A stretch of 64,000 nt of DNA from Zobellella denitrificans (GCF_002237365.1 NZ_NMUO01000009.1:1-64000), one strand, 5' to 3'. Positions 40,220 to 51,247 are shown, counted from the first letter of the stretch. Numbers and translations are program-made. The notes: generated by a model from the sequence alone, not told the origin.

Positions 40220-40310
40220 CGGGGGCAGCCACGCCAACACGCAGCAAGTACATCCATGTATGCTCGACGATGGCATCCCTGCCATCGACGGTTGGCTTAG
40301 GCTGCCCCCG
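40220..40310. repeat. Multi-hairpin intergenic repeat, copy C
   Basis: Outer 11-bp arms CGGGGGCAGCC (40220-40230) and GGCTGCCCCCG (40300-40310); next GCCAAC/GTTGGC (40233-40238, 40291-40296). Inside are ACAT-CC-ATGT (40250-40259) and a hairpin with TCCC loop (40268-40275 with 40280-40287). It lies between prfB and lysS, where it could attenuate or process the joint mRNA. Confidence 0.85.
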
Positions 40311-40334
40311 CCCCGGCTGACCGGTTCCGGGGAA

Positions 40335-41433
40335 TTACAGCCCGGACTTGAGGCTGGCTTCGATAAACTTGTCCAGGTCGCCGTCCAGCACCGACTGGGT
40401 GTTGCGGGTTTCGACCCCGGTGCGCAAGTCCTTGATGCGGGCGTCGTCCAGCACGTAGGAGCGGATCTGGCTGCCCCAGCCGATGTCGGACTTGCTGTCT
40501 TCCAGCGCCTGCTTCTCGGCGTTCTGCTTCTGCAGCTCCAGCTCGTACAGCTTGGCCTTCAGCTGCTTCATCGCCTGATCCCGGTTCTTGTGCTGGGAGC
40601 GGTCGTTTTGGCACTGCACCACTATGCCGGTGGGCTCGTGGGTAATGCGCACCGCCGAGTCGGTTCTGTTGACGTGCTGACCGCCGGCGCCGGAGGCGCG
40701 GTAGGTGTCGACCCGCAGATCCGCCGGGTTGATTTCGATTTCGATGTCTTCATCGATCTCGGGGTACACGAAGGCGGAGCAGAAGGAGGTGTGGCGACGA
40801 CCGCCGGAGTCGAACGGCGACTTGCGCACCAGCCGGTGCACGCCGGATTCGGTACGCAGCCAGCCGTAGGCGTATTCGCCGCTGAACTTGACGGTGGCGG
40901 ACTTGATGCCGGCCACTTCCCCTTCGGACAGTTCGATGATCTCGGTCTTGAAGCCGCGGGCCTCGCCCCAGCGCAGGTACATGCGCAGCACCATGTTGCA
41001 CCAGTCCTGGGCCTCGGTGCCGCCGGAGCCGGCCTGCAGATCCAGGTAGCAGTCGGATCCGTCCTGTTCGCCGGAGAACATGCGGCGGAATTCCAGATCC
41101 GCCAGTTTCTTTTCCAGCGTGTCCAGTTCGGCCTTGGATTCCTCGAAGGTGTCTTCGTCTTCTTCTTCCACCGCCAGCTCGACCAGGCCACCGATATCCT
41201 CTATGCCCTGATCCAGCTCGTCCAGGGTGCCGACCACCCCTTCCAGGGCGGCCCTTTCCTTACCCAGTGCCTGGGCGCGCTCGGGCTGGTTCCACACATC
41301 CGGCTGTTCCAGCTCGGCGTTTACCTCTTCCAGACGCTCTTTCTTGGCATCGTAGTCAAAGGTACCCCCTAAGGAGCTGTGCCCGTTCAGACAGCTCCTT
41401 GAGTTTGTTGTACACAGGGTTTACTTCAAACAT
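40335..41433 (-). CDS. prfB: Peptide chain release factor 2 with programmed +1 frameshift
   Basis: RF2 recognises UAA and UGA stops and triggers peptide release. Translation starts at ATG 41433; after 25 codons the frame meets an in-frame TGA (41358-41356), and a +1 shift skipping one base joins the long frame 41357-40335. The total is 365 residues, exactly the E. coli length. The class motifs are SPF in RKSPFDSGG (stop recognition) and GGQ in [12 protein letters not shown] (catalysis). This is the well-known autoregulation: low RF2 favours the shift. Confidence 0.97.
41356..41370 (-). promoter_or_regulatory. prfB programmed frameshift site
   Basis: On the minus strand the site reads AGGGGGTACCTTTGAC: an internal Shine-Dalgarno-like AGGGGG three bases before the slippery CTT, then the in-frame TGA followed by C. 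These are the conserved elements of the RF2 frameshift signal. Confidence 0.96.
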
Positions 41434-41633
41434 GGGTCGACTGACTCTCTGTTGTGCTGAGTGAGTGTGTTTGGCGGCTCGCCAAAATCAGGGCGCTTAT
41501 TCTACCGAAAGCCGGCCCTGAACGCAGCAGGCCATGACCAGATTCCGGGCAACTATCAATATTTAGTTTCGATTAAGTTTTACCGGGCTGCCGTCGATAT
41601 AATGAGTCACCGCCACCAACCAGAATAAAAAAA

Positions 41634-43514
41634 GTGAACAACCTTAAATTAAAGCACAAGATTCTGTTAAGTTTTGTCGCTGCCATTGTTATTACCGCCC
41701 TGACCCTCAGCGGCCTCGGCTTTCGGGACATGAAGGCACAGCTCTATCAGGGCAGCGAGGCGCTGGTGTCCGGCCTGGCGCAGAAGGAAGCCGAAAAGGT
41801 GGCCGAATGGCTGGGCAGCCGCCAGGCCATGCTGGGCGCCGCCGCCAAACAGCTGGGAGACAATCCCCTCTCTCCCCTGCAACTGGTGCAGGAGGCCGGT
41901 GATTTCCAGCTCGGCTTTTACGGCACGGCCGCAGGTGTCATGCACGACAGCGACCCCGGCATCGATCGCTCCGGTTACGACCCGCGCAGCCGCCCCTGGT
42001 ATCAACAGGCGCAACAGGCAAACGGCGCCATCGTCACCCCGCCCTATCTGGACGCCGCCTACAAGGTGCTGGTGGTCACCCTGGCCCGGCCGGTGCAGCA
42101 AAACGGCCGTCTGGCCGGGGTGATCGGCGGCGATGTGGCCATCACCAGCCTGATCGAGGACATCAACGCCATCCGCCTGCCGGCCCGGGGCTACGCCATG
42201 ATGCTCGACAGCAACGGTACCCTGATCGCCCACCGGGATCAGGCCCGGGTGCTGCAGCCGGCCACCGGCCTGGACGCCAACCTCGGCACCGCCAACCTGA
42301 GCCGCTGGCAGCAGGACAGCCGCCTGCACCCGGTGACCCTGGCCGGCGAGCACAAGCTGGTTTATGTGCAGCCGGTGCCGGGCAGCGACTGGCAACTGCT
42401 GTTCGTGCTCGACAAGGCCGCCCTGGAAGCGCCGCTTGCCACCCTGCTGTGGCAACAGCTGGGCCTGGCCGCCCTGGTGATCGCCGCCGCCGTGGTGCTG
42501 ATCGGCCTGCTGGTGCAGGTGTTGCTGGCCCCCCTGGTCAGGGTTTCCCGCGCCCTGGCCCAGATCGCCGACGGCCGGGGCGATCTCACCCAGCGCATCC
42601 GCCTCAACAGCCAGGACGAAGTGGGCCAGCTGGCCGCCAGCTTCAACCGCTTCGTCGGCAGCCAGGCGGAGTTGATCCGCCAGATCCGCAGCCAGGCCGG
42701 GCACCTGGGAGCCAATGCCGAGCAGGCCTCGGTGCGCGCCAACCAGACGGTGACCGAACTCGGCCGCCAGCAGCAGGAAGTGACCATGGTCGCCACCGCG
42801 GTGACCGAAATGGCCTCCGCCACCCAGGAGATCGCCCACAACGCCGAACAGACCGCCACCGCCGCCCAGCAGTCCACGGCCAGCACCGAGCAGGGCAAGC
42901 AGCTGGTGCACAAGACAAGGGATTCCATCCAGTCCCTGGCACGGGAAATGGAACAGGCCTCCTCGGTGATAGTGCGCCTGGATCAGCACGCCAAGGACAT
43001 TTCCAGCGTGCTGGCCACTATCCAGGGCATCGCCGAGCAGACCAACCTGCTGGCGCTCAACGCCGCCATCGAGGCGGCCCGGGCCGGGGAACAGGGGCGC
43101 GGTTTCGCGGTGGTGGCGGACGAGGTGCGGGTACTGTCCCAGCGCACCCACGCCTCCACCGAGGAAATCCAGGACACCATCAGCACCCTGCAACAGGCCA
43201 CCAACGAGGCGGTGAAACTGATGGACACCAGCCGCAACCTGGCGGAGCTGAGCGTGGAAGATGCCGAGGCCGCCGCCCAGGCGCTGGCGGAGATCACCAC
43301 GGCGGTAGGCCTGATCTCGGACATGGCCAGCCAGATCGCCACGGCGGCGGAAGAGCAGAGCCAGGTGACCGGGGAGATCACCCAGAACACCACTGCCATC
43401 AAGGACGTGGCCGACGAGCTGGCCGAGGACGCGAGCCAGTCCCTGCAGCAGTCGAAAGAGCTGCACAAACAGGCGGGCGAACTGAACGGCCTGGTGAGCG
43501 CCTTTACCCTGTAA
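41634..43514 (+). CDS. Methyl-accepting chemotaxis protein with a periplasmic dCache-type sensor
   Basis: A 626-residue chemoreceptor. After a short cytoplasmic N terminus there is a membrane helix (about residues 10-27), a periplasmic sensor of about 240 residues with the dCache-like [20 protein letters not shown] and [20 protein letters not shown], a second helix (about 275-297), HAMP, and the signalling domain with hairpin tip [19 protein letters not shown]. dCache sensors of this type often bind amino acids. GTG at 41634 is the start. It stands alone between prfB and recJ, a place where most relatives have no gene. Confidence 0.9.
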   Translation: MNNLKLKHKILLSFVAAIVITALTLSGLGFRDMKAQLYQGSEALVSGLAQKEAEKVAEWLGSRQAMLGAAAKQLGDNPLSPLQLVQEAGDFQLGFYGTAAGVMHDSDPGIDRSGYDPRSRPWYQQAQQANGAIVTPPYLDAAYKVLVVTLARPVQQNGRLAGVIGGDVAITSLIEDINAIRLPARGYAMMLDSNGTLIAHRDQARVLQPATGLDANLGTANLSRWQQDSRLHPVTLAGEHKLVYVQPVPGSDWQLLFVLDKAALEAPLATLLWQQLGLAALVIAAAVVLIGLLVQVLLAPLVRVSRALAQIADGRGDLTQRIRLNSQDEVGQLAASFNRFVGSQAELIRQIRSQAGHLGANAEQASVRANQTVTELGRQQQEVTMVATAVTEMASATQEIAHNAEQTATAAQQSTASTEQGKQLVHKTRDSIQSLAREMEQASSVIVRLDQHAKDISSVLATIQGIAEQTNLLALNAAIEAARAGEQGRGFAVVADEVRVLSQRTHASTEEIQDTISTLQQATNEAVKLMDTSRNLAELSVEDAEAAAQALAEITTAVGLISDMASQIATAAEEQSQVTGEITQNTTAIKDVADELAEDASQSLQQSKELHKQAGELNGLVSAFTL

Positions 43515-43576
43515 CAAGGTAAGGGGTGAAGGGGTGGAGCAAGGATCCAAGCCCCATCCCTCACCCCTCACGCGAC
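43515..43576. repeat. Heptad-type inverted repeat between MCP and recJ
   Basis: AGGGGTGA (43522-43529) pairs with TCACCCCT (43561-43568), with further G-rich and C-rich heptad-like units inside. It fills the gap between two convergent genes, like the element after barA, and may stop transcription from both sides. Confidence 0.6.
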
Positions 43577-45310
43577 CTACAGCGGGGCCAGCTGCTCCAC
43601 CAGCAATTGCAGCTGGCGCCGCCCCTTCCATTCGTTCACGTCCAGCTTGTACACCAGTTCCACCTTCTGGATGGCGGCGTTGGGCCACGTGGCCAAATCC
43701 ACGTTGAAGGCGATGCCGTCGAACAGGGTGCGCCCCTCGTCCGGACTCAGCACCAGCTTGAGGTGCTTCTCGCCCACCAGCCGCTGCTGGATGATGCGGA
43801 ACTCGCCGTCGAACAGCGGCTCGGGAAAGGCCTGGCCCCAGGGGCCGGCGAAGCGCAGCTGCTCGGCCAGTTCCAGGGTCAGCTCATGGACCGCCAGTTC
43901 GCCGTCGGTGAGGATGTCCCCGGCCAGCAGCTCGGGGCTGACCCAGTCGTCCACCATCCGCTCGAAGGCGTCCTTGAACGGGGCCAGCGCCGCCTTGGTC
44001 AACGACAGCCCCGCCGCCATGGCGTGGCCGCCGAACTTGGTGATCAGGCCCGGATGGCGGCTGTTGATGGCCTCCAGCAGATCCCGCAGGTGTACCCCGG
44101 GAATGGAGCGGCCCGAGCCCTTGAGTTCGTCCTCGCCCGCCTCGGCGAAGGCGATCACCGGGCGGAAGTAGCGTTCCTTGATGCGCGAGGCCACCAGTCC
44201 CACCACCCCCTGGTGCCAGTCGTCCTGGTGCAGCACCAGGCCGGCGGGCAGCTCGCCGTCGTCGATACGCACCCGGGCCAGGCTGGCCAGGGCCTCCTGC
44301 TGCATGCTGGCCTCGATGGCCTTGCGCTCCCGGTTGAGTTCGTCCATCAGCGCCGCCAGCCGGCGGGCCTCGTCCAGGTTGTCGCTGAGTAGGCAGGCCA
44401 CCCCCATCGACATGTCGTCGAGCCGGCCCACGGCATTGAGCCGGGGACCGAGGGCGAAGCCCAGATCCGAGGCGGTCAGCCGGGCCTGGCTGCGGCCGGA
44501 GATGTCGATCAACGCCTGGATGCCGGGTCGCACCCGGCCGGCGCGCATGCGCTGCAGGCCCTGGTGCACCAGCACCCGGTTGTTGCCGTCCAGGGCCACC
44601 ACGTCCGCCACGGTGCCGAGCGCCACCAGATCCAGGTAGTCCGCCATGTTGGGCGCCGTGATCCCCCGTTGCTCGAACCAGCCCTGCTCGCCCAGGGCCG
44701 AACGCAGCGCCAGCAGCAGGTAGAAGGCCACCCCCACTCCGGCCAGGTTCTTGGAAGGAAAGTCGCAGCCGTGCTGGTTGGGGTTGACGATGGCGTCCGC
44801 CTCGGGCGTCTCCTCGCCGGGCAGGTGGTGATCGGTGACGATCACCTGCATGCCCGCCGCCCTGGCCGCCGCCACCCCACTGATGCTGGAAATGCCATTG
44901 TCCACGGTGATCAGCAGTTCGGCGCCCAGGGCCGCCGCCTCGTCCACCACCTGGGGGCTCAGGCCGTAGCCGTAGTCGAAGCGGTTGGGCACCAGGTAAC
45001 CGACCCGCCGCGCGCCCATGGCGCGCAGGCCGTGCACCATCAGCGCCGAGCTGGTGGCGCCGTCGCAGTCGAAATCGCCCACGATCAGTATGCTGCGCTG
45101 CTGCTCCAGAGCCTCGGCCAGCAGCCGCACCGCCTCGGCCATGCCCTTGAAGCCGGGCTTGAGCAGGGCCCCGGCCTGCAGGTTGAGCTGCTCGGGTTGC
45201 ACCAGGCCACGGCTGGCATAGAGCCGCTGCAGCAGCGGGGAAAGCTCGGCGGGCAACCGATGGGGCACGACTTCACGCCGGCGGATGGGCAATCGGGAAC
45301 GGACGGACAT
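43577..45310 (-). CDS. recJ: Single-stranded-DNA-specific exonuclease RecJ
   Basis: RecJ is a 5'-3' single-strand exonuclease for mismatch, base-excision and RecFOR repair. DHH-superfamily metal motifs are clear: GDFDCDGATSSAL (DxD), DNGISS, VTDHHLPG, and KFGGHAMAAGLSL in the DHHA1 domain. From ATG 45310 the protein has 577 residues, as in E. coli. It lies downstream of xerD without the usual dsbC between. Confidence 0.96.
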   Translation of the reverse strand: MSVRSRLPIRRREVVPHRLPAELSPLLQRLYASRGLVQPEQLNLQAGALLKPGFKGMAEAVRLLAEALEQQRSILIVGDFDCDGATSSALMVHGLRAMGARRVGYLVPNRFDYGYGLSPQVVDEAAALGAELLITVDNGISSISGVAAARAAGMQVIVTDHHLPGEETPEADAIVNPNQHGCDFPSKNLAGVGVAFYLLLALRSALGEQGWFEQRGITAPNMADYLDLVALGTVADVVALDGNNRVLVHQGLQRMRAGRVRPGIQALIDISGRSQARLTASDLGFALGPRLNAVGRLDDMSMGVACLLSDNLDEARRLAALMDELNRERKAIEASMQQEALASLARVRIDDGELPAGLVLHQDDWHQGVVGLVASRIKERYFRPVIAFAEAGEDELKGSGRSIPGVHLRDLLEAINSRHPGLITKFGGHAMAAGLSLTKAALAPFKDAFERMVDDWVSPELLAGDILTDGELAVHELTLELAEQLRFAGPWGQAFPEPLFDGEFRIIQQRLVGEKHLKLVLSPDEGRTLFDGIAFNVDLATWPNAAIQKVELVYKLDVNEWKGRRQLQLLVEQLAPL

Positions 45311-45387
45311 GGGCAAGACTTGTTTTTAAACGGGCCGACCACACTAACCGCGCCGGGGGGAATTTGCAACGACCCGCCGTAGACAGA

Positions 45388-45454
45388 GCCGGAAGCGATA
45401 AGCTTGAAGCGGGAAGCCATCTCTTCCAGCCTCCGGCTTATGGCTTCCAGCTTC
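45388..45454. repeat. GGAAGC-type inverted repeat between xerD and recJ
   Basis: GAAGCGGGAAGCCAT (45406-45420) and ATGGCTTCCAGCTTC (45440-45454) pair with one mismatch; AGCCGGA/TCCGGCT is a second pair. The 143-bp gap sits where dsbC is found in relatives. Similar GCCGGAAGC sequence occurs near 34.53 kb. Confidence 0.6.
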
Positions 45455-46341
45455 TATCCCCTGGGATGATGCTGCTCGTGCAGGACGCTGAGCCGGTGGT
45501 TGGCCACATGGGTGTAGATCTGGGTGGTGGACAGGTCCGAGTGGCCCAGCAGCAGCTGCACCACCCGCAGGTCGGCGCCGTGGTTGAGCAGGTGGGTAGC
45601 GAAGGCGTGGCGCAGGGTGTGGGGCGACAGCTCCATGGTGATGCCGGCGCGCAGGGCATAATGCTTGATGCGGTGCCAGAAGGTCTGGCGGGTCATCTGC
45701 CGGGCCCGGCGCGAGGGGAACACCACGTCCGACGGCTGCTCGCCCAACAGCACCGGCCGCGCCTCCTTGAGATAGCGGGTCAGCCAGTACAGCGCCTCCT
45801 CCCCCATGGGCACCAGCCGCTCCTTGTTGCCCTTGCCGGTCACCCGCACCAGGCCCTGGCGCAGGCTGACGCTCTCCATCGACAGGCTCACCAGCTCGCT
45901 CACCCGCAAGCCGGTGGCATAGAGCAGCTCCAGCATGGCCTTGTCGCGCAGCTCCAGGGGGTCGCCCACCTCCGGCGCCTGCAGCAGGCGGGACACCTGC
46001 TGCTCGCTCAAATCCTTGGGCAAGCGTTTGGGCAGCTTGGGGCCGGCGATCAGCACGCTGGGATCGTCGGCGCGCAACTGCTCCCGGTGCAGGTACTGGA
46101 AGAAGCGGCGCAGCACGCTCAGCATGCGCGCCGTGCTGCTGGCCTTGAAGCCCAGATCCAGCCGGTGCGCCAGGTACTGCTGCAGGGTGAGGCCGTCCAC
46201 CGCCAGCAGGCTGCCGCCCTCGCCGTCCAGCCAGGCGGCGAAGTGGGTCAGATCGCTGCGGTAGGAAGCCAGGGTGTTGTCCGACAGTCCCTTCTCCAGC
46301 CAGAGGGCGTCGACAAATTGTTCCACCAGGGGATGGCTCAT
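45454..46341 (-). CDS. xerD: Tyrosine recombinase XerD
   Basis: XerD with XerC resolves chromosome dimers at dif under FtsK control. All catalytic residues are present: Arg146 (ATGLRVSEL), Lys170, His241 and Arg244 (SPHTLRHAFATH), His267 (LLGHSDLSTT) and nucleophile Tyr276 (IYTHV). The 295 residues match the family (298). The best neighbourhood evidence that it is XerD, not XerC or an integrase, is the position between fldB and recJ. Confidence 0.95.
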   Translation of the reverse strand: MSHPLVEQFVDALWLEKGLSDNTLASYRSDLTHFAAWLDGEGGSLLAVDGLTLQQYLAHRLDLGFKASSTARMLSVLRRFFQYLHREQLRADDPSVLIAGPKLPKRLPKDLSEQQVSRLLQAPEVGDPLELRDKAMLELLYATGLRVSELVSLSMESVSLRQGLVRVTGKGNKERLVPMGEEALYWLTRYLKEARPVLLGEQPSDVVFPSRRARQMTRQTFWHRIKHYALRAGITMELSPHTLRHAFATHLLNHGADLRVVQLLLGHSDLSTTQIYTHVANHRLSVLHEQHHPRG

Positions 46342-46416
46342 GCTTACTCCGGGCTCTGCCCTGTACGCGGGCTTCTGTTATGATAGGGCCCTTGTCTGCT
46401 GAGATGACGGAACCCC

Positions 46417-46932
46417 ATGAATATCGGTCTCTTTTACGGCTCCACCACCTGCTATACCGAGATGGCCGCCGAGAAAATCCGCGACCAGCTCGGCGCCGAG
46501 CTGGTCGATCTGCATAATATCAAGGATGTGCCGCTCAAGCGCGCCGAAGACTATCCCATTCTGATCTTCGGCATCTCCACCTGGGATTTCGGCGAGTTGC
46601 AGGAAGACTGGGAATCCCACTGGGACGAGGTGGACGAGCTGGATCTGGACGGCCGGGTGGTGGCGCTGTTCGGCATGGGCGATCAGCTCGGCTACGGCGA
46701 ATGGTTCCAGGATGCGCTCGGCCTGCTGCACGACAAGGTCGCCGCCCGCGGCGCCACCCTGGTCGGCTACTGGCCCAACCAGGGCTACGAGTTCGAGGCC
46801 TCCAAGGCGCTCACCGACGACGGCCGTTACTTTGTCGGCCTGTCCCTGGACGAGGCCAACCAGTACGACGACACCGATGCCCGCATCCAGGCCTGGGTGG
46901 CCCAGATCCTGGAAGAAATCGCGGCTCTGTGA
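46417..46932 (+). CDS. fldB: Flavodoxin FldB
   Basis: A 171-residue long-chain flavodoxin carrying electrons on FMN. The FMN phosphate loop is GSTTCYTE at residues 8-15; the isoalloxazine-flanking loops are [12 protein letters not shown] and [13 protein letters not shown]. FldB rather than FldA is indicated by the divergent neighbour xerD and the Cys in the phosphate loop. It is a single gene with a terminator-like hairpin directly after it. Confidence 0.93.
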   Translation: MNIGLFYGSTTCYTEMAAEKIRDQLGAELVDLHNIKDVPLKRAEDYPILIFGISTWDFGELQEDWESHWDEVDELDLDGRVVALFGMGDQLGYGEWFQDALGLLHDKVAARGATLVGYWPNQGYEFEASKALTDDGRYFVGLSLDEANQYDDTDARIQAWVAQILEEIAAL

Positions 46933-46938
46933 GCCGCC

Positions 46939-46965
46939 GTTACCCGCGCTCCGTCCGCGGGTAAC
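46939..46965 (+). terminator. Hairpin terminator after fldB
   Basis: GTTACCCGCG (46939-46948) pairs perfectly with CGCGGGTAAC (46956-46965) around a 7-base loop. A pyrimidine-rich stretch (CTCTCTTAATCTTTT) follows in place of a clean T-run. Confidence 0.65.
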
Positions 46966-47009
46966 GCCTCTCTTAATCTTTTATTCCACGTCCTGCCTCA
47001 GACCTCCGT

Positions 47010-47384
47010 TCAGGGGATCAGGGTGCGGGATACCGCCAGATAGGCCTCGCCCCTGTCCTTGACCAGCTGCGGCTGGTTGGTCTCGGAGGCGACATGCACC
47101 TCCTCCAGGGTCTGTGCCAGGGCTGCGGTTTCTTCATTGATTTTGGCCAGGGCGTTTTCCAGGGTGTAGGTGAGCTGGTGCACCTCGCTCAGGGCCGCCG
47201 GTGTCAGCTCTCCCGCCAGCAGTTCGGCCAGCTTGGCGTTGTACTCGGAGAAGTTGGTCACCGCCTGCTCCAGAGTCTCGGCGGGCTCTCCCTGGTAATG
47301 GTCCGGGCGCGTCTCGGCCTGAACATGGGCCGCCAACAGCAGGGTCAGGGCGGAAAAAAGGGACAGCGGAAGGGATTTCATCAT
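47010..47384 (-). CDS. Small exported protein, DUF6746-like
   Basis: A 124-residue protein with a clear signal peptide (residues 1-23, cut after HVQA) and a predicted helical, acidic mature part containing RPDHYQGEPAETLEQAVTNF and a likely coiled region (LENALAKINEETAALAQTLEEV). This resembles the DUF6746 group of marine gammaproteobacteria; function is unknown. A likely Fur box 47-65 bp upstream suggests it is made when iron is scarce. It is convergent with fldB. Confidence 0.75.
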   Translation of the reverse strand: MMKSLPLSLFSALTLLLAAHVQAETRPDHYQGEPAETLEQAVTNFSEYNAKLAELLAGELTPAALSEVHQLTYTLENALAKINEETAALAQTLEEVHVASETNQPQLVKDRGEAYLAVSRTLIP

Positions 47385-47431
47385 GGTTTCCTCGCGTTTG
47401 AGTGGAAGGTCCCCATCAAGCTAAATCAAAC

Positions 47432-47450
47432 GATAACCATTATCAATTTT
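47432..47450 (-). promoter_or_regulatory. Candidate Fur box upstream of the DUF6746 gene
   Basis: GATAACCATTATCAATTTT matches much of the Fur consensus GATAATGATAATCATTATC. It lies 47 bp before the start codon of the small exported protein, in an A/T-rich promoter-like stretch. Confidence 0.55.
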
Positions 47451-47523
47451 ATCCGCATAATGCTTGATCGGGATCAAACGACGACTTTTCCGACCGGTTG
47501 TCCTGCCTTGCTTGCCAAAGCAA

Positions 47524-47548
47524 AAGGGGCGGCTCGATGCCGCCCCTT
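47524..47548 (-). terminator. Terminator of brnQ
   Basis: AAGGGGCGGC and GCCGCCCCTT pair perfectly around a 5-base loop, with TTTGC following on the minus strand, 26 bp past the brnQ stop. Confidence 0.85.
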
Positions 47549-47574
47549 GGGATCCAGGGTTAACCCTCGCCGGC

Positions 47575-48879
47575 TCAGGCCAGGGCTTCTTCCCGGGCCT
47601 TGCCGATCACCAGGCCGGCCAGGGCGGCGACGGCGGTGGGCAGCACCCAGGCCATGCCGACGCCGAACAGCGGCAGGAAACCAAACAGGCTCATGTTCAG
47701 GCCGGCGGCCTGCAGGCCGTCGAGCAGGCCGAACACAAAGGAAACCCCGATGATCAGGCGGAAGGCGAACACCGGCGACTTCATCAGCGGCCGCAGATAG
47801 GTCGCCAGCACCAGGGCGATCGCCACCGGATACAGGGCCACCAGGATCGGGATGGACACGCTGATCAGGGTGTTCAGGCCCACATTGGCCACCAGCATGC
47901 AGGCCAGGGCGATCAGCACCACCCAACGGCGATAGCTGCCCTTGCCGGTCAGGTTGTGGAAATAATCGGCACAGGAGGAGATCAGGCCCACTGCGGTGGT
48001 CAGGCAGGCCAGGGTGACGATGCCCGCCAGTATCCACAGGCCGGGGGTGCCGAACAGGGCCAGTACATAGGCGCTGATGATCTCGCCGCCGTTGCTGGCG
48101 GACTCCACCACGCCCAGGCTGGTGCCGCCCAGGATGAACAGGGAAATGTAGACGAAACCCAGGCCGGCGGCGGCGATCAGCGCCGCCAGGGTCAGGTAGC
48201 GGGACTGGGCGCGGGTATCGGTCACGCCTTTCTTGCGCAGCACGTCCAGGATCAGGATGGCAAACAGCAGGGACGCGAAGGTGTCCATGGTGTTATAGCC
48301 TTCGATAAAGCCCTTCACGAACGGCTGGCTCATATAGGCTTCGGCCACCTCGGGCTGGGAGCCCTGGGGATTGACGAAGACGGCGATGGCCAGCACCACC
48401 AGCAGCACCAGCAGCACCGGGGTCAGCAGCTTGCCCACCGCTTCCAGCAGCCGGCCCTGGCTGAGGGAGAGCAGCAGCGCCACCCCGAAGAACACCAGGG
48501 TATAGAGGGTGAGGCTGGCCTGGCCCGGATTGTCGAGGAAGGGTTTGATCCCCATCTCGAAGGCCACCAGGCCGGTACGGGGGGCGGCGAAGGCCGGGCC
48601 TATGATGATGAAAATGGCGCACGCCATGACCGTCACCACCAGCGGCGGCAGGTAGCGTCCCATGGTGGGCAGGCCACCACCGGCCAGGGCGGCGGCGACC
48701 AGGCCCGCCAGGGGCAGGCCCACGGCGGTGATCAAAAAGCCGAACATGGCACTGGTCAGGTTTTCACCGGCCAGGAAGCCGGCCAGGGGCGGGAAGATGA
48801 TATTACCGGCGCCCAGGAAGAAGGCGAAGGGCATGAACCCCAGGCCCAGGATGTCAAAGGTGGATAAGGATCTGTTCAC
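47575..48879 (-). CDS. brnQ: Branched-chain amino acid:cation symporter BrnQ (LIV-II)
   Basis: BrnQ takes up leucine, isoleucine and valine with sodium or protons. The 434-residue protein has about 12 membrane helices and the family signatures FFLGAGNIIFPP near residue 20 and PFVKGFIEGYNTMDTFASL near 215, a hallmark of LIV-II carriers. I chose GTG at 48879 with GAGG upstream, which places VNRSLSTFDI at the N terminus; the frame extends to 48906. It is a single-gene unit with its own terminator. Confidence 0.93.
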   Translation of the reverse strand: MNRSLSTFDILGLGFMPFAFFLGAGNIIFPPLAGFLAGENLTSAMFGFLITAVGLPLAGLVAAALAGGGLPTMGRYLPPLVVTVMACAIFIIIGPAFAAPRTGLVAFEMGIKPFLDNPGQASLTLYTLVFFGVALLLSLSQGRLLEAVGKLLTPVLLVLLVVLAIAVFVNPQGSQPEVAEAYMSQPFVKGFIEGYNTMDTFASLLFAILILDVLRKKGVTDTRAQSRYLTLAALIAAAGLGFVYISLFILGGTSLGVVESASNGGEIISAYVLALFGTPGLWILAGIVTLACLTTAVGLISSCADYFHNLTGKGSYRRWVVLIALACMLVANVGLNTLISVSIPILVALYPVAIALVLATYLRPLMKSPVFAFRLIIGVSFVFGLLDGLQAAGLNMSLFGFLPLFGVGMAWVLPTAVAALAGLVIGKAREEALA

Positions 48880-49043
48880 AGCAAACCTCGTTGCGGTTGC
48901 CCGCACTGTGCCAGCTTCGTTTGGAAACTAAGCGAGATGACGATACGACATGCTGCCAGCAAAGAATTGTAAAATACTAAAAACTGGCGAACGTCGAGCT
49001 GGCGAGTAGCATAATGATGTGAAAATCAGATTCAAGGCGAAAT

Positions 49044-49751
49044 TTACATCTTCAAATAGAAGGGCGAGACCATTCCCTTATATATGTCGCCATGGTCATT
49101 ATTTACAGTATTAATGATAATTTCACCCCACTTTAAACAGTGTTTGATTCTGCAAAAGTGCAATAAAAAACGACCAGGCTTTTTTCCCTCGCGGGTCACG
49201 ACATCCCGCCTTTCGGCAAGATGAAAGCCGAGAGACTCCGCCTGCAGCATGGCCTCCTCCAATGCCTGCACCGGCAAAACCAGGGATAATCCACCATCTT
49301 CACCGAGCAAACGTTTGGCATGAGTGAACAGCTCGGCCAGGGTCAGGCTGCCGGTATGGCGGGCGCTGGCCCGGGCCTGGCAATCGAAGCGCTGGCCGTG
49401 GCCGAAATAGGGCGGGGTGGACACGATAAGATCGAAGGGCGAAGCCTCGAACGCCTGCAGGCTGCCCTGGACAATATCGACCCGCTCCGGCCAGGGGGAG
49501 GCGGCCACGTTCTCCGCCGCCTGGGCGGCGGCGGCCTGGTCCAGTTCCAGCCCGGTGATCCTCACCCCGGGATCGCCGCGCTGGGCCAGCATCAGTGCCA
49601 CCAGGCCGGAGCCGGTGCCCACGTCCAGGATGCGGCGGGCCCGCCCCAGGGGCGCCCAGGCCCCGAGCAGGATGCCGTCGGTGCCCACCTTCATGGCGCA
49701 ACGATCGTGATCGACATGGAATTGCTTGAAGGTGAAACCGCGACTGCTCAT
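49044..49751 (-). CDS. trmN: tRNA1(Val) (adenine(37)-N6)-methyltransferase TrmN6
   Basis: TrmN6 (YfiC) methylates N6 of A37 in tRNA-Val1. The 235-residue protein has the SAM site ILDVGTGSGLVALMLAQR, the N-terminal FTFKQFHVDHDRCAMKVGTD, and the FYLKM terminus of the family. The catalytic NPPY motif here reads TPPY (Thr112 in IVSTPPYFG), an unexpected change for an N6-adenine methyltransferase. It is divergent from srmB, as in E. coli, which supports the identity. Confidence 0.88.
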   Translation of the reverse strand: MSSRGFTFKQFHVDHDRCAMKVGTDGILLGAWAPLGRARRILDVGTGSGLVALMLAQRGDPGVRITGLELDQAAAAQAAENVAASPWPERVDIVQGSLQAFEASPFDLIVSTPPYFGHGQRFDCQARASARHTGSLTLAELFTHAKRLLGEDGGLSLVLPVQALEEAMLQAESLGFHLAERRDVVTREGKKPGRFLLHFCRIKHCLKWGEIIINTVNNDHGDIYKGMVSPFYLKM

Positions 49752-49822
49752 GACTTATCCTGACAGGTTTTTTTATCCGAGTTCGCCTATAATACCCGCC
49801 TTTTAGGCTGACGAGATCGATC

Positions 49823-51118
<1,296 letters not shown>

Positions 51119-51149
51119 CGGCTCGGGCCGCGGCCGGCGCGGTACCGAT

Positions 51150-51171
51150 GGCGCCAGGCCGGCCTGGCGCC
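51150..51171. repeat. 22-bp perfect palindrome after srmB
   Basis: GGCGCCAGGCC followed by its exact complement, 31 bp past the srmB stop, with AATAAAAAA after it and a second small hairpin (ACCGG/CCGGT) next. It may be a terminator component or a processing site. Confidence 0.5.
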
Positions 51172-51247
51172 AATAAAAAACCGGCCCTGGAGCCGGTCAA
51201 AATGAAGAAGAGTATCTGAAAATTCAGTAGACACGCCTAGTAAGAGG

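Noticed and set aside
40335-41297. prfB starting at an internal ATG at 41297
   Set aside because: The upstream 25 codons plus the canonical frameshift site give exactly 365 residues, the known RF2 length.
45454-46341. xerD as an integrase of a mobile element
   Set aside because: No attachment repeats or phage genes nearby; the fldB/xerD/recJ context and sequence are those of the housekeeping recombinase.
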